From: Marivivens niveibacter
GTDB taxonomy: Bacteria > Pseudomonadota > Alphaproteobacteria > Rhodobacterales > Rhodobacteraceae
Direction: 5' to 3'
DNA: 64,000 nt
Assembly: GCF_002150005.2 (NCBI RefSeq)
Contig: NZ_MSPP01000006.1
Location: forward strand, 62,001-126,000
The translations under genes were made by a program, and so were the position numbers. The notes under the pieces were generated by a model. The model made no database searches. It was not told the DNA's origin and worked only from the letters and a program-made list of their open reading frames with translations. Shown one piece after another: positions 1-9,490 of the stretch (positions within the stretch are counted from its first letter, which is position 1; every line of letters starts with the position of its first letter).

Positions 1-809
1 CCAGAATTGTTTGTGCTTGCGGTAGAGCCGGGGAAATAGGCGTATGCGCCCGTGTAGTCATTGCTTGATTGGTACGCACCAAACAGGATTGTCGCGTCGT
101 TAGAGGTGCCGCCCACGCCTTGTTGGGTCAGGGTTAGGCCGGAAATACCTTCTAAATAGGCCATTGCGGCAGTTACTGCCGTCTGTTGACCGTTGGTCAA
201 TTGATAGAAGGTTGTAGACGATCCATTTCCGTCTTCTGCGTTCCCGCTTGACCGAAATGCCCAAGTGACTTCGACTGGGGTTTGTGCGCTAGACGCCCAC
301 GTTGTTTCAGACCGCAGAAGGGCCGCGACGATCATATCGGCAGAATAAACTGGGATATTTCCGGTGCTAAAGCTGAGCCCATAGGTGCCCGTGTCTGTCC
401 CCGAAAAGGCAGAGGCCGAAATGAAATATGTGCCCGTCGTTGTTGGCGTGTAAGTCATTTCGCTGAAAAGCCCGGGACCGCTATCATCATCGGATGTGAC
501 CGAAACACCAGATGCATTATAGAGGCGAAGGTAGGTATCTCCGACGCCACCTTCGGCTACGCCCAAACCAGTTAGGCCGAATACGTAGGTTTCGCCGGCC
601 GAAAGCGTTACTTCGATCCAGTCGGTATCGTTGTTTGTCAAAGTCCCGTAGAAAAATTCGCCTTCGTCGATTGAAAACGATGTTTGGGTTGAGGCTGCCG
701 CATCGCTGGTTTCATCGACATAACTGCCGACAGTGCCATAGATCGCGTTTTGGTCCGCCGAAATTTCGGTGGTCGATTGTTGCAACGCAAACAAACATAA
801 ATGGCACAT
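1..809 (-). CDS. Serralysin-like secreted metalloprotease with PPC domain, 3' end off window
   Basis: I read about 269 codons without a stop from an ATG at 809 to the window edge. The protein starts MCHLC and has no classical signal peptide. Residues about 45-150 look like a bacterial pre-peptidase C-terminal (PPC) domain: FFYGTLTNNDTDWIEVTL, then TYLRLYNASG, then TGTYFISASAF. After this comes the N-terminal part of an M10 serralysin-type catalytic domain, with a segment like AAMAYLEGISGLTLTQ. The zinc motif (HExxHxxGxxH) would lie off the window, so catalytic competence cannot be seen. Members of this family usually end in RTX repeats and leave by type I secretion, which fits the missing signal peptide; this is inference here. 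A purine-rich AAGAGAG lies upstream of the ATG. The 229 bases up to the next gene are AT-rich and must hold the promoters of both divergent genes. Confidence 0.75.
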   Translation of the reverse strand, partial: MCHLCLFALQQSTTEISADQNAIYGTVGSYVDETSDAAASTQTSFSIDEGEFFYGTLTNNDTDWIEVTLSAGETYVFGLTGLGVAEGGVGDTYLRLYNASGVSVTSDDDSGPGLFSEMTYTPTTTGTYFISASAFSGTDTGTYGLSFSTGNIPVYSADMIVAALLRSETTWASSAQTPVEVTWAFRSSGNAEDGNGSSTTFYQLTNGQQTAVTAAMAYLEGISGLTLTQQGVGGTSNDATILFGAYQSSNDYTGAYAYFPGSTASTNNS

Positions 810-1038
810 GACGGGCGAACTCTCTTACAAACAGTGGCGTCGTACGTAATACGTCAGGTTGTATGCAAAATGATAACCAAATCTGTCATTTTGATGAAAA
901 CGCATCATCAAATTTTCTTTATTGAGTATATTTTGTTGATAGTCATTCCCTTTATTCGCCATTATCGGGCGTAATTTCTCGCACTAAATTCCTTCTCAAC
1001 CGGGCCAACCAATTTGGCCAGATGAAAGGAATGTCATC

Positions 1039-1863
1039 ATGACAACTATTCAATCACTTCAGTCTTTGCGCGACCGGTTTGAAAAAACCGACAAGATGCC
1101 TTTGGTGTTTTTGGGTCACGGCAGCCCGATGAACGCGATCGAAGACAGCAGCTACAGCCGTGCTTGGACCGAGTTGGGTGCGCAGTTGCCGCGCCCCAAA
1201 GCAATCTTGGTCGTGTCCGCCCATTGGATGACGCGTGGGACGACACTGGTTGATGTGTCTGCCTTGCCGCGAACCATTCATGATTTCTATGGTTTTCCCG
1301 ATGAACTGTTTGCACAACAGTATCCTGCCAAAGGTGCGCCTGAGTTGGCGAAAGAGGTGACAACCCTATTGGCAAGCCACCATGCAGAAGAGGATGATAC
1401 GTGGGGATTGGACCATGGCGCATGGACGGTCCTGAAATATTTGTATCCGAACGCGGATGTTCCGGTGTTTCAGGTGTCTATCGATATGTCCAAAGATCTG
1501 TCTTATCAGTTAGAGATTGGTCAACTGTTGTCTGAACTGCGTGATCGTGGCGTGCTGATTTTGGGATCGGGCAACGTGGTTCACAACCTTCGTGCTCTGC
1601 GGTTCAACGGTCGTCCCCAAGATTTCGCAATCGAATTCGATCAAATCTTTGCGGATCGATTGGTCTATCGTGATTTCGCGACTTTGGCTGATCGGCAAAA
1701 GCTTGGGTCGCTTTTGACTATGGCGCATCCGTCGGTCGATCACTATCTGCCAGCGCTGACCATCGCGGGCGCCGCAAACGACGGTGACGATTTGACGTTC
1801 ATGACAGATTCAATCGATCTGGGGTCCGTGTCGATGCGGTCGTTTGTTTTTCACGCACGGTGA
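1039..1863 (+). CDS. ygiD: YgiD-type extradiol dioxygenase (4,5-DOPA dioxygenase family)
   Basis: This 274-residue protein belongs to the LigB/YgiD type II extradiol dioxygenase family, which cleaves catechol-like substrates such as DOPA with a mononuclear metal. Diagnostic segments are LVFLGHGSPMNAI near residue 22 (first metal histidine), VSAHWMTRGT, TIHDFYGFPDELF, the segment around DDTWGLDHGAWTVL, LGSGNVVHNLR and the C-terminal MAHPSVDHYLPAL. The length is normal for the family. AAGGAAT precedes the ATG. It ends 12 bases before the glutathionyl-hydroquinone reductase gene and probably shares its transcript. That pairing suggests handling of catechol or quinone compounds; the natural substrate cannot be read from sequence. 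Confidence 0.9.
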   Translation: MTTIQSLQSLRDRFEKTDKMPLVFLGHGSPMNAIEDSSYSRAWTELGAQLPRPKAILVVSAHWMTRGTTLVDVSALPRTIHDFYGFPDELFAQQYPAKGAPELAKEVTTLLASHHAEEDDTWGLDHGAWTVLKYLYPNADVPVFQVSIDMSKDLSYQLEIGQLLSELRDRGVLILGSGNVVHNLRALRFNGRPQDFAIEFDQIFADRLVYRDFATLADRQKLGSLLTMAHPSVDHYLPALTIAGAANDGDDLTFMTDSIDLGSVSMRSFVFHAR

Positions 1864-1875
1864 TGGGAGTTTGAC

Positions 1876-2838
1876 ATGTTGGTAGATGGGAAATGGACAG
1901 ACAATTGGCAGCCCGTTCAGAAATCAGACGAAAAAGGCCGGTTTGTCCGTCAGGTGTCCAGTTTCCGTAACTGGATCACCCCTGATGGGGCCGCCGGCCC
2001 AACCGGCGAAGGTGGTTTTAAGGCAGAGCCAAACCGCTATCGTTTGTACGTCGCGTATATATGTCCGTGGGCCTCGCGCACCTTAATCGCGCGCGCCGTC
2101 AAAGGATTAGAGGACATTATTCCCGTCACGGTCGTGAACCCTGCTTTGTCGGATCAAGGCTGGCAATTCGGTGGCTATGACCAGGCGGACGATGACCCGC
2201 TGTTCGGTGCCAAATATATGCACGAAATCTATACCCGCGCTGATCCGCAATTTACGGGGCGCGCAACTGTTCCAGTGCTGTGGGACATGAAGCAAAATGT
2301 CATGGTCAATAACGAAAGTGCCGACATTCTGCGCATGTTAGACACTGCTTTTGAACATATCGTGCCTTCGGATGTGCGTCTTTACCCAACTGAATTCGGC
2401 GATGATATCGACGTGTTGAACGCACGTATCTATGACCAATTGAACAATGGTGTGTACAAAGCAGGTTTTGCCACCAGCCAAGAGGCTTATGACGAAGCGG
2501 TCGATGGCGTATTTGCCATGCTGGACGAATTGGAACAGCGGTTGGACGGCGATTTTCTGTTTGGTTCCGAAATGACCGAAGCGGACATCCGTTTGTTCGT
2601 CACGCTTATTCGGTTTGATGCGGCTTATCACGGGTTGTTCAAAACCAACCTGCGCCAAATTGCGGATTACCCAAAGCTATCGAATTTGATGAAACGCATG
2701 TACCTAACGCCTGGTGTGTCGAAAACTGTAAACATGGATCACATCACCCGCGGATATTATTCGATCAAAGCGTTAAACCCAAACGGCATCCGCCCCAAAG
2801 GCCCGGCGCATATCGAACAGCTGCTGGCCAAAGGTTAG
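1876..2838 (+). CDS. yqjG: Glutathionyl-hydroquinone reductase (Xi-class GST)
   Basis: The 320-residue protein matches the Xi-class glutathione transferases (YqjG/PcpF type), which reduce glutathionyl-hydroquinones to hydroquinone plus GSSG. The catalytic cysteine lies in AYICPWASRTLIARA (about residue 62), in a thioredoxin-like N-terminal domain. The helical C-terminal domain carries DFLFGSEMTEADIRLFVTLIRFD and the family-typical end ITRGYYSIKALNPNGIRPKGP. It follows the YgiD-type dioxygenase gene by 12 bases. Its stop codon overlaps the stop of the convergent SbcC-like gene by four bases, so there is no room for a separate intergenic terminator. Confidence 0.92.
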   Translation: MLVDGKWTDNWQPVQKSDEKGRFVRQVSSFRNWITPDGAAGPTGEGGFKAEPNRYRLYVAYICPWASRTLIARAVKGLEDIIPVTVVNPALSDQGWQFGGYDQADDDPLFGAKYMHEIYTRADPQFTGRATVPVLWDMKQNVMVNNESADILRMLDTAFEHIVPSDVRLYPTEFGDDIDVLNARIYDQLNNGVYKAGFATSQEAYDEAVDGVFAMLDELEQRLDGDFLFGSEMTEADIRLFVTLIRFDAAYHGLFKTNLRQIADYPKLSNLMKRMYLTPGVSKTVNMDHITRGYYSIKALNPNGIRPKGPAHIEQLLAKG

Positions 2839-5465
2839 TTCGTTTCTTCGATATAAGCGCGTGCGCCACCCAAATCCGAAAACGCACGTGTTCGGCAGCT
2901 AAGTACGATGACCTGTTGGTCCGATGCGATCTGGGCCAGCAGGTTAAACATGGTCGAAATTCGTTCGTCATCGGTATGGATCAGCGCATCATCCAAAATG
3001 ATCGGGACATGGTAGCCCTGTTTTGAAAACAGTTTGGCGAATGCTAGACGGGTCAGAATTGCGATCTGTTCAAATGCGCCGCCCGATAGCCGATCCACGT
3101 GATCTACCACGCCGTTTCTTGTGATCGTATCGACTAGCAGATTGTCGGGATTGATCTGAAAATCTGAATTACCATGCAACTGGCGTAGCAGCGGTAACAA
3201 TTCGGCGCGGATTGGTTCAAAATAGGCGTCCTGTGCTTGGGCTCGGGCAGCCTCTAGGTGCTGGATCAGCAATGACAGCGACTTTGCGTGTTGTTCAAAT
3301 TGCAGGGCGCGTTGTTTTGCGCGTTCTAATCGGCCAGCCGTTTCCTGTAATTTTTCTTCAATCGCACTTTCCGCATAGGTTTCGATGACCGTGTTCAGGC
3401 GGATCAGGTCGTGTTCAAGTTTCTGGATTTCTTGAACCTCATTGGCGTCAGCCGATTTGGCCCGTTCATATTCCGTTTGTAGCGCGGGTAAATTTGGGGC
3501 TTCGCGTTTTAGGTTTGCGTGCTGATCTTCGGCTGATTTTAGATTGGCGGATTGCACTGTTAGCTGTTCGTTCAGTCGATCAAAGACGGCGGTTTCATCT
3601 GGCGCGGCCGTGATTGCATCAAGGTCGGACCGAAGTAGTTTGAGAATTACACGATGCTCTGCCACCTTGTTGGATACTTCACTGTGTTCGTCTGTCGCCG
3701 CTTTCAACAACTCTCGTTGTACGTCAATTTGCCGTTCGAAGTTTGTGATTGCTGCCTCAATCGTGTCGGAATTGGCGTCAGTTGCCTCAGGCAATGTTGG
3801 TTTTTCAGAAACTGGATGGTCCAACTGTTCGGCAAGTTGGCGGTATTCTTCGCGCAACGCGGAAGCCCCATCAGGGGCGATTACACGCAGTTCAGAAGTT
3901 GCTGCTGCCAGAAGGTTTTCGGCAGATGTTTGGGCGGACAACGCGCGGTCAAGGTCGTTGATCGACGGTTGATCCCATTCGGTTAATCGCGTTTGCAGCT
4001 CTGCCGCTAGCTGTGCTGGATCGTCGATATCATTGGATTGATCCGTTGCTGGTTCTAACGTGATCTGACCAAAGCCGGGTAGTGTGATTTCCAATTTTCG
4101 GTCGATAGTCTGCGCCATCCCATTCGGAATGTCGGTCCCATCAACAGACGCCAGCGCATTGTCGCCGTGCGGTGTAAAACTACCAAAACGCGCCTTTCTT
4201 AGTTCGACAGCAATTTCGTGGCGACGTTCTAAGTCACGCAGCCGATTAATATCTGCTGTAGTGATTTTAGGCCTATTTAGAGCCTGTTTTGCGTCCCGTA
4301 TTCGATTTTCAATTGGATCAATCTGATTGATGAGGTCGAACAATTGGCACAGCCGTTTATGAGATTGAAACAGCCTTTCCTGTTGTCGGGTTTTCTGAAA
4401 CTCGGCCTGCTGGGCTTTGCGATCTTGGTCCAGTCGTTGAATGCGCGACTGGATGCTTTCAATTTCATTAGCCTTGTCAGACATCATTTTTTCAGCGGCT
4501 TTGGATACCGACAAGGTGTTTGAAATCTCGGTTTCTAACGAGGTACGTTTTGCGCGGGCTGTTTCGATGTCTGAAATGCCGCGCTGAATTTCGCGTAGCT
4601 GGTTTTGATTGATTGTGACGTCTTTGGCAGCGTCTTGAAGCCTGCGGTCATGTTCCTGTGCCGCGTTCAACTGCGCAAGGCTTGCTGTGATTTTATCTTT
4701 GCGCTCTTGGCGCAGCTGTGGATCGTTCAGATCCTTGAGCCGTTTTTTGGTGCGTTTTTTCAGGTCAAGGTCGCGGCTTAAATGCTGTACCTTTTCTGAC
4801 AATTCAGTGTGAAGCTGGCTCAAGTCCTGAACGCGATCTTCGGCATCTTTCCATTTGCTGCCTGCTTTGGGTTTGCCTTGTTTGGTGCTGATCTCGTCCA
4901 GTTCCGCCTGGCATTTCTGTAAAATGGCGTCCATACGGCGCCCGCCAGTGACAGCATCAATCTGGCCTCTGACGCTGGACATCAGATCACGGCGGGTATC
5001 AATTCCGGCAGCTTCGGATTTTTCTGGATCAACGGTCACAGTACCTTGTCGAACCCATAGCAACCCTGCTGGTCCCTGATGGGTCGAAATGATCTGGTCA
5101 TGGATCCACTTTTCCGCATCATCCGATTGTTTGATGATCGTACCCGTGGACAGGTCCGTTACCATTGCGGATGAACCTGCCTTTTTCAAAGCAAAGGTTT
5201 TTTCGATGCGATACGGCGCGTCGTCGATTTCAACGTCTGCTGCGATCTGAATAGCCCCGCCAGAGTAAGGCTGCATATCGCGGATATCTTTGCGCGATGA
5301 TCCATGGTCAGTGAAAATCAGGTGATGGAGCGCGTCGAAAAACGTGCTTTTGCCGCTTTCGTTTTCAGCGGTGATGGTCGTTAATCCATCGCCGAAAGGC
5401 CCGATCGCCGCCGTTCGCCCAGCAAAACGGCGGACGTTCGTCAACGTGAGGTGCCTCAACTTCAT
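2835..5465 (-). CDS. SbcC/Rad50-like AAA ATPase (SMC-type)
   Basis: The 876-residue protein has an N-terminal Walker A half (ENESGKSTFFDALHH, about residues 34-48), a long heptad-rich coiled coil (about 200-740), and a C-terminal half with the ABC signature-like SGGAFEQIAILTRLAFAKL and Walker B VPIILDDALIHTDDERI. This layout is that of SbcC, Rad50 or YhaN-type ATPases, which pair with a Mre11/SbcD-like nuclease in double-strand-end or hairpin processing. The partner gene lies immediately upstream with a 4-base overlap (ATGA type), so translation is probably coupled. I see no CxxC zinc-hook in the centre of the coiled coil, unlike canonical Rad50/SbcC, and it is shorter than E. coli SbcC. The YhaN/YhaO-type family is the closer comparison. 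Confidence 0.85.
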   Translation of the reverse strand: MKLRHLTLTNVRRFAGRTAAIGPFGDGLTTITAENESGKSTFFDALHHLIFTDHGSSRKDIRDMQPYSGGAIQIAADVEIDDAPYRIEKTFALKKAGSSAMVTDLSTGTIIKQSDDAEKWIHDQIISTHQGPAGLLWVRQGTVTVDPEKSEAAGIDTRRDLMSSVRGQIDAVTGGRRMDAILQKCQAELDEISTKQGKPKAGSKWKDAEDRVQDLSQLHTELSEKVQHLSRDLDLKKRTKKRLKDLNDPQLRQERKDKITASLAQLNAAQEHDRRLQDAAKDVTINQNQLREIQRGISDIETARAKRTSLETEISNTLSVSKAAEKMMSDKANEIESIQSRIQRLDQDRKAQQAEFQKTRQQERLFQSHKRLCQLFDLINQIDPIENRIRDAKQALNRPKITTADINRLRDLERRHEIAVELRKARFGSFTPHGDNALASVDGTDIPNGMAQTIDRKLEITLPGFGQITLEPATDQSNDIDDPAQLAAELQTRLTEWDQPSINDLDRALSAQTSAENLLAAATSELRVIAPDGASALREEYRQLAEQLDHPVSEKPTLPEATDANSDTIEAAITNFERQIDVQRELLKAATDEHSEVSNKVAEHRVILKLLRSDLDAITAAPDETAVFDRLNEQLTVQSANLKSAEDQHANLKREAPNLPALQTEYERAKSADANEVQEIQKLEHDLIRLNTVIETYAESAIEEKLQETAGRLERAKQRALQFEQHAKSLSLLIQHLEAARAQAQDAYFEPIRAELLPLLRQLHGNSDFQINPDNLLVDTITRNGVVDHVDRLSGGAFEQIAILTRLAFAKLFSKQGYHVPIILDDALIHTDDERISTMFNLLAQIASDQQVIVLSCRTRAFSDLGGARAYIEETN

Positions 5466-6574
5466 GACGTTACCTCTTGGGCCAAATGAAACAGGTGGGA
5501 CAATGCCAATTTCGCGATTTGCGCGTCCTCTTCAGTGCGCCCGTCAGTCGATGTCTGAGCAGCGAGCGTTTCTGCAGCGACCCGTAGTGCACCAGTTTCT
5601 GCGATCAGGTTCAGATCATTGATGTTCTGTTCGACATCAATGCGCGACAGGTCAAATTCCATATGGTGAAATTCATCAACCATAGCAGACAGCGCATTAC
5701 GTAAGGTTGCCAGTTCCAATAGGCGCAATCGCCCAGTGCCTGAAAATCGCACGATATGTTTTGAACGGTCAGTTCCGGGAAAAGCGTTCGATAGAACCTC
5801 GATCGGGTCATTGCCCGCGAAAAAATCAACTTCGATCCGTTTCCACGCATATTGGCCGGTCGGTAACGGGGTCACGATGGCTGGTTCGTGGCGGTGGTCA
5901 ATTTCGACTAGCAATACGCCTGAAGCATGCGTGTGTTTGTAACCATCAGATTCCGGCGTTCCAGAATACCAGCAGCGATCTGAAATTTGCATCTGACCAT
6001 GCCAGTCACCCAAAGCAAGGTAATCAAGATCAGCCGTTTTAGCCCGATCAGGCGGAATAGTGTCTAAACCGCCGTCTTCGGACCCGAAATTTGTGACGCC
6101 GCCATGTGCCAGACCGATGCGGATTTTTACACCCGTTTCTGCGGCGACCATCCAGTCTGTCAGGTCAAAACCTGCGCTGCGGTTTGTCGGCGGGGCGGGT
6201 AAAATAACCGCGTCATGTAAGTCAATTGGTTTAGGGTCTAATGCGAGGACGACATTGGGCGGACAATCCCGCGCAATACGGTCCCATAGATCGCTTGCCG
6301 CCAATGAATCGTGGTTTCCAGGCATAAGTACCCACGTCACACCGTCGTATTTTGCCATTGCGTCCAGCGCACGGCGCACCAGCTTTGACGGAGGCGTTTC
6401 GGCGTCGAATGTGTCGCCTGCAATCAGGACATAGGGCGCATCATGGGTCAGTGCGATTTGTCCGATGGTGTCCAATGTTTGCAAACGTGCGCTGCGCAGT
6501 TCGACACGGGTATCTTCGTCGAACCGACCAAAAGGTTTGCCCAGATGAAGGTCAGCGCAATGAATAAATCGCAT
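5462..6574 (-). CDS. SbcD/YhaO-like DNA repair exonuclease (calcineurin-like)
   Basis: This is a metallophosphoesterase of about 370 residues. The metal-binding series is complete: MRFIHCADLHLGKPF, IAGDTFDAE, VLMPGNHDSL, IGLAHGG and LGDWHGQ. Such proteins form the nuclease half of the Mre11/Rad50 (SbcD/SbcC) complex. I chose the ATG at 6574 because MRFIHCADLH is the usual N-terminus of the family. An in-frame start at 6625 would add 17 residues with no resemblance to it. The ATPase partner follows with a 4-base overlap. The two genes form a small operon whose promoter must lie between 6574 and the stop of the D-lactate dehydrogenase gene at 6645. Confidence 0.88.
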   Translation of the reverse strand: MRFIHCADLHLGKPFGRFDEDTRVELRSARLQTLDTIGQIALTHDAPYVLIAGDTFDAETPPSKLVRRALDAMAKYDGVTWVLMPGNHDSLAASDLWDRIARDCPPNVVLALDPKPIDLHDAVILPAPPTNRSAGFDLTDWMVAAETGVKIRIGLAHGGVTNFGSEDGGLDTIPPDRAKTADLDYLALGDWHGQMQISDRCWYSGTPESDGYKHTHASGVLLVEIDHRHEPAIVTPLPTGQYAWKRIEVDFFAGNDPIEVLSNAFPGTDRSKHIVRFSGTGRLRLLELATLRNALSAMVDEFHHMEFDLSRIDVEQNINDLNLIAETGALRVAAETLAAQTSTDGRTEEDAQIAKLALSHLFHLAQEVTS

Positions 6575-6644
6575 GGTAAGGCCCTGAAATAACTCGGGCC
6601 TAACCTGACAATCGCATCCAGCCATGTAAATAGGGGGTCTACAG

Positions 6645-8321
6645 TTATCCGTAATTACGGCGCTTGGACATTTTACCTATGCCCGGATTCAAACTGTTGG
6701 TCGGGTCGATAGATTTGTAAAAATTCGCCAGATCAGGTTTTGCAGCATATAGATGCCCGACATTGTGTTCTGCGGGATATTCCGCGCCGCGTGCGTCCAA
6801 TAGTTCTAACATTTTTGCTTTGATGGCTTTGGGATCCGCACCTTTTTTGACGATGTAATCCTGATGCATGACGTGACACATAAAATGCCCGTAATACAGC
6901 GCGTGCGATAGATGCTGGGAAATCTCATCGGGCAACGTTTCCAGAAAATCGGTGTCATTGCGGCGCAGCGCGATATCCAGGGCGATGATATCCTGACAGG
7001 TATCCGAATGAACTGCGGCGTAGCGAATAGCGGCACCCGCGGCGGCAAAACGCAATAGCCCTGCCATTTTGGCCTCTCTGGCTGAGCATTCGAAATAGGA
7101 CAGCGCGTTATCTTGGGCCATTTCTGCCAATAGATTGCGGGCTTCGGCAATTCCTGCGCCGTGCATCTTTAGGATCAGGTGATGAGGGTGCTTTTCACGA
7201 TACTCTCGCAAACGTCGTGGTAGAACGTCGGGCCATAGCCGCGAAAGTACCTGCATGAAACGATCGGTGAAATTAGTTAGGAGCGGGATGTTTTCCAACC
7301 GTGCGTCGACCCACCCTTTGATCGCAAAAAACGTTGGCAAACGGTCAGTGCCCAGTTTGTCGATCATCACCATCGTGTCTTTGCCGTATCGGTCTGAGAT
7401 ATCGAACACGTCCTCGTGCATGTATTCGGCGCTGACAGGAAGGTTTTTGAAATCGCGCAAAATGCGCCGTCGCAATTCGGTAAGCGGCGCAATGGTATTC
7501 GCACCAATATAGAACGTCGTTTCAGTATCGTTCTTTTCGAACGTATCCAGCCGTACCGCAAAAACGGCCAATTTCCCTGCGCAGCCTGATGCTTCGTACA
7601 AGCGACGTTTATCGGCGTTAAATCGGGCAGGGGTGGGCGCATCGACATCCCGGACGCGCGCGCGGTATTCGTTGTCTGATCCCTTTCGATTGGAATCCCC
7701 AGCGGTACTGTATGTTCCGTTTTCCAGATTGGTGAGTATCTCGATTGGATCGTGACCCAGGTCGATGCCTAAATGATTGACGAGCGATAGGTGGCCCTGT
7801 TCATCAATTTGGGCAAAAAGCGCCATTTCAGTATAGGCAGGTCCACGTTCAACCAGCGACCCGCCCGAATTGTTGCAGACCCCACCGACGACGGATGCGC
7901 CGATACAGGAAGACCCAATCACCGAATGCGGCTGCCGCCCCAATGGGGCTAGCATCTTTTCCAACTTGAACAATGTGGCTCCAGGAAAACTGATAACCTG
8001 TTTGCCGTCCTTGATCAGGCGCAATTGGTCCATACGGCACGTATTGATCAGCACGACATCACGGTCGTAATGGCCGTTCGGGGTGGACCCTTCGGTTAGG
8101 CCAGTGTTGGCCGCCTGCATGATTACGATTTTGTTGGCCGCGACACAGGTTTCTAACACCTCCCAGTATTCGATTAACGTGGCAGGTTGGACAACGGCCA
8201 ACACGTCGCCTTCGCCCGACCGGAACCCTTTGCGGAACCTTTTCGTCGATCGATCCGAGGTAAATATGTGGCGCCGCCCGACGATGGATTTCAGGCGATT
8301 AATGCAGGTTGCGTCGTCCAT
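6645..8321 (-). CDS. dld: Quinone-dependent D-lactate dehydrogenase
   Basis: FAD enzyme oxidising D-lactate to pyruvate with electrons passed to quinone, acting at the inner membrane. The N-terminal FAD-binding PCMH fold shows YRKGFRSGEGD-like FRKGFRSGEGDVLAVVQP, AANTGLTEGSTPNG and SSCIGASVVGGVCNNSGGSLVERGPAYTEMA, characteristic of E. coli-type Dld. The C-terminal membrane-binding part has GRHIFTS-like family segments and ends PTNSLNPGIGKMSKR. The ATG at 8321 has AGGA seven bases upstream. A GTG at 8336 overlapping the stop of the upstream gene is the alternative and would add five residues. It is last in an operon with L-lactate dehydrogenase and a TRAP transporter, so the cell can use both lactate enantiomers. 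Confidence 0.92.
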   Translation of the reverse strand: MDDATCINRLKSIVGRRHIFTSDRSTKRFRKGFRSGEGDVLAVVQPATLIEYWEVLETCVAANKIVIMQAANTGLTEGSTPNGHYDRDVVLINTCRMDQLRLIKDGKQVISFPGATLFKLEKMLAPLGRQPHSVIGSSCIGASVVGGVCNNSGGSLVERGPAYTEMALFAQIDEQGHLSLVNHLGIDLGHDPIEILTNLENGTYSTAGDSNRKGSDNEYRARVRDVDAPTPARFNADKRRLYEASGCAGKLAVFAVRLDTFEKNDTETTFYIGANTIAPLTELRRRILRDFKNLPVSAEYMHEDVFDISDRYGKDTMVMIDKLGTDRLPTFFAIKGWVDARLENIPLLTNFTDRFMQVLSRLWPDVLPRRLREYREKHPHHLILKMHGAGIAEARNLLAEMAQDNALSYFECSAREAKMAGLLRFAAAGAAIRYAAVHSDTCQDIIALDIALRRNDTDFLETLPDEISQHLSHALYYGHFMCHVMHQDYIVKKGADPKAIKAKMLELLDARGAEYPAEHNVGHLYAAKPDLANFYKSIDPTNSLNPGIGKMSKRRNYG

Positions 8322-8332
8322 TTTGTTTCCTA

Positions 8333-9478
8333 TCACCGAAACCGTAGATTTTCTGGGCTAAGTTGGTCAACGGATGTGACACCCATCAATTTCATCCCGC
8401 GTTCGATTTCAGCACGCATCAGTCCTAGTGCGCGTTCCACGCCAGCCTGACCCGCTGCCGCAAGTGGATATAAATAGAACCGTCCGCCGCCAACGGCTTT
8501 GGCCCCTAATGACAGCGCTTTGATCACATGGGTGCCGCGTTGGACGCCGCTGTCCATGATCACATCAATTTCGTCGCCCACTGCGTCAACTATTTCTTTG
8601 AGTTGATCAAACGGCGCACGCGATCCGTCCAATTGTCGGCCGCCATGGTTCGATAGAATTATTCCGGTACAGCCTATATCAACCGCGTGCCGTGCGTCAG
8701 CCGCTGTCATGATACCTTTTAGGCAGAACTGGCCGTCCCACTCAGCCACCATTTCGGCGACATCGTCCCAATTCATGGCAGGATCCAGCATATTCGTGAA
8801 ATAGTTTCCGATCGACGATGCTCCGCCGCCCATGTTCACGAACTCATCCAATTGCGGCAGACTAAATTTTTCATGGGTGACATAGTTGATCCCCCACATC
8901 GGTTTTCGCGCAAATTCATACATTCCGCCTAAAGTCAGGCGAAACGGGATCGAAAATCCGGTGCGCAAATCGCGTTCACGGTTGCCGCCTGTGATGCTGT
9001 CGACGGTCAACATCATCACTTCGACGCCGGCTTCTTTGGCGCGTTGCATCATTGCGCGGTTTAACCCGCGATCCTTGTGGAAATAAAACTGATAGACCTG
9101 TGGGTTTTTGTGTTTCAGGCGCAGCTCTTCTAGGCTGACCGTTCCTAAAGATGACACGCCAAACATCGTTCCGTATTTTTCCGCCGCCGCCGCAACGGCA
9201 CGTTCTCCGCGGTGGTGAAATAACCGTTGTAGTGCTGTGGGCGAACAATAGATTGGCATATCCAATTTTTGGCCCATCACGGTTACCGACATGTCCACAT
9301 CGGATACGCCAGATAGAACGGATGGCAAAAGATCGCACCGATCAAATGACGCTGTGTTTTCGCGATAGGTGACTTCGTCATCTGCTGCGCCGTCGATATA
9401 GTTGAATATCGGGCTCGGCAGGCGACGACGGGCGAGTTCGCGAAAATCGTGAAAGTTATGGCAGTGTTTCAGTTTCAT
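8333..9478 (-). CDS. lldD: FMN-dependent L-lactate dehydrogenase
   Basis: The 381-residue protein is an FMN alpha-hydroxyacid dehydrogenase. It begins with the family's FNYIDGAADDE segment and carries the active-site motif ILSNHGGRQLDGSRAP (catalytic His plus substrate-binding Arg), then VIMDSGVQRGTHVIKALSLGAKAVGGGRFYLY for FMN phosphate binding. It oxidises L-lactate to pyruvate and feeds the respiratory chain. The context, a TRAP permease 12 bases upstream and D-lactate dehydrogenase downstream, favours lactate over glycolate or mandelate as substrate. A GAGG sequence precedes the ATG. Confidence 0.9.
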   Translation of the reverse strand: MKLKHCHNFHDFRELARRRLPSPIFNYIDGAADDEVTYRENTASFDRCDLLPSVLSGVSDVDMSVTVMGQKLDMPIYCSPTALQRLFHHRGERAVAAAAEKYGTMFGVSSLGTVSLEELRLKHKNPQVYQFYFHKDRGLNRAMMQRAKEAGVEVMMLTVDSITGGNRERDLRTGFSIPFRLTLGGMYEFARKPMWGINYVTHEKFSLPQLDEFVNMGGGASSIGNYFTNMLDPAMNWDDVAEMVAEWDGQFCLKGIMTAADARHAVDIGCTGIILSNHGGRQLDGSRAPFDQLKEIVDAVGDEIDVIMDSGVQRGTHVIKALSLGAKAVGGGRFYLYPLAAAGQAGVERALGLMRAEIERGMKLMGVTSVDQLSPENLRFR

Positions 9479-9490
9479 GGCATGCCTCGA

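Noticed and set aside
7367-7648. Frames antisense or out of phase within dld and other dehydrogenase genes
   Set aside because: They are shadows of strongly supported coding regions with no independent start signals.
8321-8336. GTG start of dld overlapping the lldD stop
   Set aside because: Possible, but the ATG at 8321 has a better-placed AGGA; recorded as an alternative only.
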